This document shows positions 6,040-11,571 of a stretch of DNA of 11,571 nt, one piece after another. The first letter of the stretch is position 1; each line of letters starts with the position of its first letter. The translations under genes were made by a program, and so were the position numbers. Source of the stretch: CAVUUN01 sp964421755 (lineage in GTDB: Bacteria; Acidobacteriota; UBA6911; RPQK01); the NCBI GenBank assembly GCA_964421755.1, contig CAYQYP010000151.1:1-11571 (forward strand), given 5' to 3'. Below the pieces are notes generated by a model that was not told the origin of the DNA, made no database searches, and saw nothing but the letters and a program-made list of their open reading frames with translations.

Positions 6040-6081
6040 GCAGTGGGTAGTGCGCAGTGCGCAGTGGGCAGTGCACAGTGA
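6040..6081. repeat. Heptamer tandem array B2 (inverted, x6)
   Basis: Six consecutive 7-bp units read on the plus strand as GCAGTGG, GTAGTGC, GCAGTGC, GCAGTGG, GCAGTGC and ACAGTGA. These are the CACTGC heptamer in the opposite orientation to array B1. The array ends 7 bp before the metH stop codon. Confidence 0.9.
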
Positions 6082-6088
6082 GTTTACC

Positions 6089-9000
6089 TCAATCCACGGA
6101 AAAATAGCGCGCCTCGGGATGATGAAAAACCAGGGCGCTCACCGACGCTTCGGGTTCCATCATGAAGCCTTCGGTCAATTGGATACCGACCTCCTCGGGT
6201 TTGAGCAGGCTCCAGAGCTTCGCCTGATCCTCGAGGTTTGGGCAAGCGGGATAGCCAAACGAGTACCGTTTGCCGCGGTACTGCCCGTGCAGTCTCTCTC
6301 TCATGCCGAGATCCGGGAGATCGGGAAATCCCCACAGGCCGCGCAACTTCGCGTGTAGCCACTCCGCCAGCGCTTCCGCGGTTTCGATTGCGAGCGCCTG
6401 GATGGCGTGACTTCTCAGGTAGTGGCCTTCGTCCTTGTACTGTTCGTACAACTTGCGAATTCCGTGGCCCGCTGTAACGGCGAACATGCAGATGCTGTCC
6501 CGGGGCCCCTGGTCGGTTGGCCAGACATAGTCGCTCAAACAAAGGCCTTCGCCGGACTCCTGCCTGGGGAATTCGAACTGAGCTACCCGCACATTATTTT
6601 TGTCATACAGGTTTATGCAATTGCCCTCACTGCCGGCCTTGAAGAACTGCCACACGGCGTTAGCGTGCATATCGCCGCGGCGGCATTCCTCCTTCAATTC
6701 GTCAAACAGGTCGACCAGTTTGGCTGCTTTTTCCTCGCGTTGCTCCACCCGTTCGCGGACATGACCCTTCAGACCCATGTGCTTGCCGTAGAGCATCGCC
6801 GGATTCACGAACGGCCAGACTTCATCGAGCGGGATCTCTTTCAAGACATGGCGATCGAATCCCGGAGGAGTGGGGACAGACGGAAGCACGGCCACGGTCC
6901 TCGTCGCGGCTCGGGGGCTCACCGGGTGAGCGGGTTTCTGTCGCCGTGCGAGGCTGGCTTCTTCTTCCTTCAGCTCTTCGGCTAGCCGGGCGCGTTTCTC
7001 AGGGCTCACCACTTTTGACGCCAGTTCCAGCCCGTCCATGGCGTCCTTCGCGTAGGCCACGAGGCCGCCGTAGGCCGGCGCGATCTTCAATCGGGTGAAG
7101 CTGCGGGTCAGGGCGGCGCCGCCAACCAGCAGGGGCGGGCATTCACCGGCCCCCGTAAGGTCCGCAGCGGTGATCGCCATTTGTTGAGCCGATTTCACCA
7201 GCAGTCCGGAGAGCCCCACAATGTCGGGCCGGTGTTCCCGAATCGCGGCGATAAGCTGTTCCGGCGGTACTTTGATCCCAAGGTTGATGACCCGGAAGCC
7301 GTTGTTCGAGAGAATGATCTCCACGAGGTTCTTGCCGATGTCGTGGACGTCTCCCTTCACGGTCGCCAGAAGCACTGTCCCCTTTCCGGCCCTTTGACTC
7401 TTCTCCATGAACTGTTCCAAGTGCGCGACCGCCGCCTTCATCGCTTCGGCGCTCTGCAGGACCTCCGCTACGATCAACTCATTGTTGTTGAACAGGCGAC
7501 CGACCTCGTCCATGCCCTTCATCAGGGGGCCGTTGATGATGTCGAGCGGCGGCGTGTCCTTCAGCTTCAGGTCGAGATCCTCGATCAGGCCGTCCTTACT
7601 CCCCTCAATGATGCAGTTGGCGAGGCGATCATCGAGCGGGAGACTCGACGTCGGGGCCTTGGTTCGACTGGTAGCTTCCCGAAAATAATCGGCGAAGCGG
7701 GCGATGGTTGAATCGCTCGGGTCGAAGAGAACGGCCTCCGCGAGCGCCTTCTCGTTGTCCGGAATCGTGGCGTACCGTTCGATCTTCTCGGAGTTGACGA
7801 TCGCCAGGTCGAGGCCCGCCTTGGTTGCGTGGTACAGGAAGACGGAATTGACGATTTCCCGGCCCGCCGGCGGCAGGCCGAACGATACGTTGCTCACTCC
7901 CAGGATCGTCTTCGAAAGGGGCAAGGCTTGCTTGATCAACCGGACTCCTTCGATGGTCTCCGCGGCTGAGCCCCGATATGACTCGTCTCCGGTGCCGCAG
8001 GGAAAGACGAGCGGGTCGAAGATGAGGTCGGTCTCCGGGATCCCGTATTTGTTGACCAGGAGGTCGTGTGCCCGTCTGGCGATTTCCAGTTTCCTCTGCC
8101 GCGTCACCGCCATGCCCTGCTCGCGGTCCTCGTCGATGGTTCCTACCACCAGCGCCGCCCCGTACTTCCTGGCAAAGGGAACCACGCGGCGAAATCTCTC
8201 CTCCCCGTCTTCGAGGTTCACCGAGTTCAGGATCGACTTGCCCTGGCAATATGCCAGAGCCTCCTCCATGACGGTCGCGTCGGTACTGTCGATCATGAGC
8301 GGCACTCGAACCTTTCGAATCACTTTCTCGAGGAACTGTTTCATGTCCTCGGATTCGTCCCGATCAGGATCCTGAAGGCAGATGTCGATGATCTGCGCGC
8401 CGTTGCGAACCTGGCGTCGCGCAATCTCGCTGGCTTCCTCCATCTTTCCTTCCGCGATCATTTTCTTGAAGATGCGGCTGCCAAGGACGTTCGTGCGTTC
8501 GCCGACGAGCACCGGGCGGTTCGTGTCCTCGATTTCGAGGAAATCGATGCCGGAGACGAAGGTTCGCCGGAAGTCGGGGACTTGCCTCGGCGTTTTTCCC
8601 GCCGCAACGGCGGCCATGGCGCGGGTGTGAGCCGGCGTGGTTCCACAGCAGCCTCCGAGCAGGTTCAGCCAGCCCTCCGCGATGAAGCGCGACAGCGCGG
8701 AGGCGAGCATCTCCGGAGTCTCCAGGTATAGCCCGTTTTCATCAGGTAAACCGGCGTTGGGTACGCAGGCAACCCGGGTCCTGGCGTGCTCGGACAGCGA
8801 ACGAAGATGATCGGTCATGAACTCGGGCCCAGTCGCGCAGTTCAACCCCAGGTAGAGCAGGTCAACATGCTCGAGGCTGGTGACGAGTGCCTCGACCGTC
8901 TGGCCGGCGAGCATCGTCCCCATGCGCTCGATCGTCACCGAAACGGCGATCGGGATGTCTCGACCCGCCTGCTCGAAGGCGCGGCGGATACCGATAATCC

Positions 9001-9520
9001 CAGCCTTCACGTTGCGCGTATCCTGCCCGGTTTCGAGAAGAACATAGTCGGCTCCTCCTTCGAGCAGTGCCGCGGCCTGAACCCCGAAGGTGTCGATGAG
9101 GCGCGCAAACGTCACACCGCCGGTGACCGAGATCGCCTTGGTCGTCGGACCCATGGAGCCGGCGACGAAGCGGGGACGCTCCGGGGTGGAGGCGGAGTCG
9201 GCGGCCTGTCTTGCCAGACGGGCGGAGGCCAGGGTGATTTCGAAGGCTCGGTCCTGCAAGCCATACTCTTCCAGAACGATGTCGCTGCTCTGGAAAGTGT
9301 TGCTCTCGATGATATCGGCACCTGCCTCGAGGTATGCCTTGTGAATGCGCAGGATCAAGTCGGGACGGGTCATCGACAGCTGCTCGTTGCAGCCCTCGTA
9401 CTGGCTGCCGCCAAAGTCTTCCGCCTTCGGGCCCGCGTCTTGAAGCATCGTGCCCATCGCGCCATCGATGACGAGTATCCGATTTTGGAGCTCTTGTTCT
9501 ATCCTCCTGCGTGCAGTCAT
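6089..9520 (-). CDS. metH: Cobalamin-dependent methionine synthase, full length
   Basis: The 1143-aa enzyme transfers a methyl group from 5-methyltetrahydrofolate via cobalamin to homocysteine, and all four modules are present. The homocysteine domain (about 1-310) has zinc ligands Cys228 (GLNC) and Cys291/Cys292 (GGCCGTTP). The pterin domain (about 335-600) starts VGERTNVLGS. The B12 cap and Rossmann domains (about 625-845) carry GDVHDIGKN with His726 as the cobalt lower ligand, plus SGLLVKS and VGGAAL. The reactivation domain (about 895-1143) has RGKRYSFGYPACP, the AdoMet-binding loop. In that loop, the usual Asp-His after CP is Asn-Leu here (CPNLED), as in some non-proteobacterial forms. 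It is slightly shorter than the roughly 1227-aa E. coli enzyme. Its ATG overlaps the upstream stop (ATGA), with GAGG about 10 nt upstream. No metF is visible nearby. Confidence 0.97.
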   Translation of the reverse strand: MTARRRIEQELQNRILVIDGAMGTMLQDAGPKAEDFGGSQYEGCNEQLSMTRPDLILRIHKAYLEAGADIIESNTFQSSDIVLEEYGLQDRAFEITLASARLARQAADSASTPERPRFVAGSMGPTTKAISVTGGVTFARLIDTFGVQAAALLEGGADYVLLETGQDTRNVKAGIIGIRRAFEQAGRDIPIAVSVTIERMGTMLAGQTVEALVTSLEHVDLLYLGLNCATGPEFMTDHLRSLSEHARTRVACVPNAGLPDENGLYLETPEMLASALSRFIAEGWLNLLGGCCGTTPAHTRAMAAVAAGKTPRQVPDFRRTFVSGIDFLEIEDTNRPVLVGERTNVLGSRIFKKMIAEGKMEEASEIARRQVRNGAQIIDICLQDPDRDESEDMKQFLEKVIRKVRVPLMIDSTDATVMEEALAYCQGKSILNSVNLEDGEERFRRVVPFARKYGAALVVGTIDEDREQGMAVTRQRKLEIARRAHDLLVNKYGIPETDLIFDPLVFPCGTGDESYRGSAAETIEGVRLIKQALPLSKTILGVSNVSFGLPPAGREIVNSVFLYHATKAGLDLAIVNSEKIERYATIPDNEKALAEAVLFDPSDSTIARFADYFREATSRTKAPTSSLPLDDRLANCIIEGSKDGLIEDLDLKLKDTPPLDIINGPLMKGMDEVGRLFNNNELIVAEVLQSAEAMKAAVAHLEQFMEKSQRAGKGTVLLATVKGDVHDIGKNLVEIILSNNGFRVINLGIKVPPEQLIAAIREHRPDIVGLSGLLVKSAQQMAITAADLTGAGECPPLLVGGAALTRSFTRLKIAPAYGGLVAYAKDAMDGLELASKVVSPEKRARLAEELKEEEASLARRQKPAHPVSPRAATRTVAVLPSVPTPPGFDRHVLKEIPLDEVWPFVNPAMLYGKHMGLKGHVRERVEQREEKAAKLVDLFDELKEECRRGDMHANAVWQFFKAGSEGNCINLYDKNNVRVAQFEFPRQESGEGLCLSDYVWPTDQGPRDSICMFAVTAGHGIRKLYEQYKDEGHYLRSHAIQALAIETAEALAEWLHAKLRGLWGFPDLPDLGMRERLHGQYRGKRYSFGYPACPNLEDQAKLWSLLKPEEVGIQLTEGFMMEPEASVSALVFHHPEARYFSVD

Positions 9521-10419
9521 CTGTTGTTATCCTCTGTTTTCGTTCCGGCGACGATGGAGATTCGAAAGGGTTCAGGCCCCTGTTTGATGGTATCAGTCTC
9601 GACGCTTGTGAACCCTGCTTCCCGCAACCACTTGCGCAGTTGGGGCATCTCGAAACCGAGCTTCCGATGCTTCAGTTGGCTGAGCACCCAGGTTTCACCG
9701 TGGGGGAGCAGATCCAGCACCAATAACCGCCCGCCTGCCTTGAGAATCCGATAGGCTTCCCTGAGGGCGGGCAGCGGATCGTCCAGGTAGTGGAGCGACT
9801 GGGAGATCACCACTAAATCCATACAGGCGTTCGGGATCGATACTCGGTCCATTTCCTCCTGAAGGAAGCGGACGTTGGACAGGCCGGCCGCCCGTTCCTG
9901 GGCGAGTTTCAGGAAAGTCGGGTTACAGTCGATTGCAATGACCTCCCGCGCCCAGCCCGCGATTTCCACCGTCAGCGCGCCATCGCCGCACCCGAAGTCC
10001 GCCACTTTCAGATTCGGGAGCAGGAATTTCATGGCCCGTGTCCAGGCAAGCCAGGATCGGCCAGGAACCACGAACCTGTCCCGCACCTCCGCATTCTCCG
10101 ACCGCTGGTGCAGGATCTCCTGCAGCCGAACAAGGTCACCGCGCGTGTCGGGCATTCGCTCCAGCGCGGCAGACACCGTTTCCCACCACTGCTCATCTCG
10201 GGGGAGGATCCTGTAGAAACTGTAACCGGAGTTTCTGGCCGCGTCGACGAGACCGACACGTTTGAGCTCGGCCAGATGCTTGGAGACAGTCGGTTGCGCA
10301 AGCCCGAGTATCCCGATCAGCTCGCCGACATTGAGCGACTCTTCGCGCAGAAGCCTGAGAATCCGCAGCCGGGTCTCATCCCCCAGGACCCGAAACTGGT
10401 CGGCAATTTGATCGAACAT
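9517..10419 (-). CDS. ArsR-type regulator fused to a SAM-dependent methyltransferase domain
   Basis: Residues 1-90 form an ArsR winged helix (LGDETRLRILRLL, then the recognition helix AQPTVSKHLAELKRVGLV). They lack the Cys pair of metal-sensing ArsR proteins. Residues about 115-300 form a class I methyltransferase fold with motif I ADFGCGDG (140-147), acidic Asp164 after strand 2 and a SQSLHYLDDP post-I region. Fusions of this type are common beside methionine-cycle genes, and ArsR-family SahR is known to sense S-adenosylhomocysteine in Proteobacteria. A SAM/SAH-responsive repressor of metH is therefore a good inference, though a true methyltransferase activity cannot be excluded. The start at 10419 matches the family N-terminus but has no ribosome binding site, consistent with the leaderless promoter just upstream. 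The stop overlaps metH by four bases. Confidence 0.88.
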   Translation of the reverse strand: MFDQIADQFRVLGDETRLRILRLLREESLNVGELIGILGLAQPTVSKHLAELKRVGLVDAARNSGYSFYRILPRDEQWWETVSAALERMPDTRGDLVRLQEILHQRSENAEVRDRFVVPGRSWLAWTRAMKFLLPNLKVADFGCGDGALTVEIAGWAREVIAIDCNPTFLKLAQERAAGLSNVRFLQEEMDRVSIPNACMDLVVISQSLHYLDDPLPALREAYRILKAGGRLLVLDLLPHGETWVLSQLKHRKLGFEMPQLRKWLREAGFTSVETDTIKQGPEPFRISIVAGTKTEDNNR

Positions 10420-10425
10420 ATCGCT

Positions 10426-10454
10426 ATATTAGAATATCGTGATGGAACAGGCAA
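10426..10454 (-). promoter_or_regulatory. Leaderless promoter with overlapping palindromic operator for arsR-metH
   Basis: On the minus strand, TTGCCT (10454-10449) is a 4/6 match to -35, followed by a 17-bp spacer and TAATAT (10431-10426) as -10. The start predicted 6-8 nt further on falls on the A of the ATG at 10419. The palindrome ATATT-AG-AATAT (10426-10437) covers the -10, and CGATAT occurs twice, 16 bp apart, around it. AT-rich dyads like this are usual ArsR-family operators, so autorepression is likely. Element positions are seen directly; function is inferred. Confidence 0.5.
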
Positions 10455-10533
10455 GGGAGGGAAGGGAGACGTAATCGGTTAATTGATTCGTCCAAACGAG
10501 CGGAGTCGGCATCAAACTGAGTGAGGTAGCGCA

Positions 10534-10605
10534 CCGCAGAAAGAGCGGGCGGCACGAAATGGTTTGTCGCCATCCCCGTATCGTTGTGTCGTCCGCTTTC
10601 TGCGG
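10534..10605. repeat. Inverted repeat between the CarH-like and ArsR-like genes
   Basis: CCGCAGAAAG at 10534-10543 pairs with CTTTCTGCGG at 10596-10605, and an adjacent CGG/CCG extends the stem past a two-base bulge. The loop is about 44-50 nt. No U-tract follows on the minus strand, so a terminator for the CarH-like gene is only a weak possibility. The rest of the roughly 200-bp gap shows no ORF or riboswitch-like structure that I can support. Confidence 0.35.
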
Positions 10606-10621
10606 CGCGTAAGCCCCTTGA

Positions 10622-11548
10622 CTACTGGTTTCCGGATGCCTCTTCCGGTTCGCGGAGCGCGCGCAATTTGTCACGCAGCGCCTGCATGCTCGCCAGATAC
10701 TTCCCGCCGGCTGCCTCTATCGCTTTGATGTACCGAGAGCCAGCCCGTCCGCCAACCAAGAGCGTGGTTTTCGCCGGAAGATGGCGGCCGAGCATTTGCA
10801 GCTCGTCGGGCAGACGGGGATCATCCGCTGGATAGATGAGGCTGAGCGCCAGAGCTCTGGCGGGGGTCTGATTGACCGCCGCAAGAATCTCCTCGGCTGG
10901 CAGGTTGGGGCCGAGGTAGGCGACATCCCACCCCTCCGCCGCCGCGGTCGCTGCAGCGGCGAGTGCGCCGAGCTCGTGGTTCTGGCGGGCGGGAGTGGTC
11001 GCGATCAGGAGCGGCGACCCTTCCGACTCAGAAGTGCCGATGAGCAGTCTGCCGAGCAGAGAGCGGATGGCGGAAGCGGCCAGGTGTTCGTGTGAGATAC
11101 GAAAAACGCCGGTTTCCCACCCCCGGCCCATCTCCTCCATGAGAGGAAGGACCAACCGGTCAATCAGCAAGGGGCGCGAAAGCGAGAAGGCTGCCTGCTC
11201 GAGCCTGAGGCCCAGCTCGGCTCCATTTAGCCGCTGGATCGCAGCGAGGCAGGTCTCCAGATGCACCGAGGCTTCGTGCGTGGGCGTGGACGCAAAGCCA
11301 GGCTTGGCCGCGGTTCCTTCGGGTGAGCGGGCCAAGCCGGAGAGTTCCTCGGTCGGCAGCCGTGCGATATCCCCTATCCTGTACCCGGCCGCGACCGCCT
11401 TCTGGAGGAGCAGCAGGCGCCGTACATCCTCGTCGGAATACAGACGTCGGCTGCCCTCGCTCCGGCCGGGTCGAATCGCCCCGTAGCGCCTCTCCCAAGC
11501 TCTGAGCAGGTCCGGTTTGAGGCCGGTTCGTCGAACCACGACCCGCAT
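10622..11548 (-). CDS. CarH/LitR-like cobalamin-binding MerR-family regulator
   Basis: The 308-aa protein starts with a MerR winged helix (1-70: RRTGLKPDLLRAWERRYG, then GSRRLYSDEDVRRL). A helical B12 cap (about 90-170) and a Rossmann B12-binding domain (about 175-300) follow. The cap has W144-x9-E154-H155, the motif that caps adenosylcobalamin and senses light in CarH. His191 in PARQNHELGA stands where CarH has its lower cobalt ligand, at nearly the same spacing from the Trp (47 versus 46 residues). So AdoCbl-dependent, probably light-released DNA binding is well supported by family knowledge. The ATG at 11548 is preferred because GGAGAGG lies 9 nt upstream. A GTG at 11557 abuts that site and is unlikely, although the frame remains open to the window edge. 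No carotenoid gene is in view. Confidence 0.88.
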   Translation of the reverse strand: MRVVVRRTGLKPDLLRAWERRYGAIRPGRSEGSRRLYSDEDVRRLLLLQKAVAAGYRIGDIARLPTEELSGLARSPEGTAAKPGFASTPTHEASVHLETCLAAIQRLNGAELGLRLEQAAFSLSRPLLIDRLVLPLMEEMGRGWETGVFRISHEHLAASAIRSLLGRLLIGTSESEGSPLLIATTPARQNHELGALAAAATAAAEGWDVAYLGPNLPAEEILAAVNQTPARALALSLIYPADDPRLPDELQMLGRHLPAKTTLLVGGRAGSRYIKAIEAAGGKYLASMQALRDKLRALREPEEASGNQ

Positions 11549-11557
11549 CGGGAACAC

Positions 11558-11564
11558 CCTCTCC
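11558..11564 (-). promoter_or_regulatory. Shine-Dalgarno for the CarH-like gene
   Basis: GGAGAGG on the minus strand lies 9 nt before the ATG at 11548 and directly against the alternative GTG at 11557, so it favours the ATG. The promoter lies outside the window. Confidence 0.6.
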
Positions 11565-11571
11565 GCAGTCG

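Noticed and set aside
5443..6358. Plus-strand ORFs across ltaE and repeat locus B
   Set aside because: They are shadows of ltaE and metH extended through stop-free repeats; the peptides are mostly translated heptamers.
8786..9754. Plus-strand ORF (322 codons) opposite the 5' part of metH
   Set aside because: It is antisense to the conserved homocysteine domain and reads into the ArsR-fusion gene. There is no ribosome binding site or family motif.
10420..10621. SAM or cobalamin riboswitch upstream of the metH operon
   Set aside because: The predicted transcript starts at the ATG, the gap is short, and I see no conserved riboswitch core. A protein regulator explains the context better.

Overview
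This window looks like a chromosomal segment from an environmental, GC-rich Gram-negative bacterium. Acidobacteriota or a close relative is my best guess, inferred from three things: a DUF6677-like membrane protein followed by a tiny membrane ORF, a secreted outer-membrane lipoprotein-sorting-like (LolA/LolB-fold) protein, and an ArsR-methyltransferase fusion coupled to metH. No rRNA, tRNA, CRISPR array, prophage or transposase gene is visible, and nearly all the sequence is accounted for by ordinary-length genes.

Layout. (1) 1-1021, plus strand: a compact, overlapping membrane cassette of a DUF6677-like protein, a 56-aa two-helix protein and a VanZ-like protein, driven by a near-consensus promoter at 73-101. 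(2) 1034-1120: a long imperfect palindrome of the kind found around REP-associated (Y1/IS200-like) transposases. It lies between the convergent VanZ and RlmI-like genes and supplies two bases of the latter's stop codon. (3) 4072-1119, minus strand: radC, a PfkB-family sugar kinase and an rlmI-like rRNA methyltransferase. The radC-kinase gap is filled with heptamer and octamer tandem repeats (locus A). (4) 4160-4915, plus strand: a secreted LolA-like protein that converges on ltaE. (5) 11548-4924, minus strand: a CarH-like cobalamin-binding MerR regulator, an ArsR-methyltransferase fusion, metH and ltaE. The metH-ltaE gap holds a second repeat locus (B).

Functional theme. The right half is a methyl-cycle and B12 module. 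The CarH-like protein carries the full adenosylcobalamin photoreceptor signature (W-x9-EH plus the lower-ligand His). The ArsR-methyltransferase fusion is a plausible SAM/SAH-responsive regulator, and its stop overlaps the start of cobalamin-dependent methionine synthase (ATGA). Its promoter at 10454-10426 fits a leaderless transcript with a small palindrome over the -10, which suggests autoregulation of the pair.

The most unusual structure is non-coding. Loci A and B share the same compound architecture: a CACTGCS heptamer array followed by CCRGCTGA/CCGGRTAA octamers. In locus B, two oppositely oriented heptamer arrays can pair as a roughly 28-bp hairpin. I know of no named family with this organisation. 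These repeats, the RAYT-like palindrome and the two (near-)leaderless promoters are the best items for follow-up.
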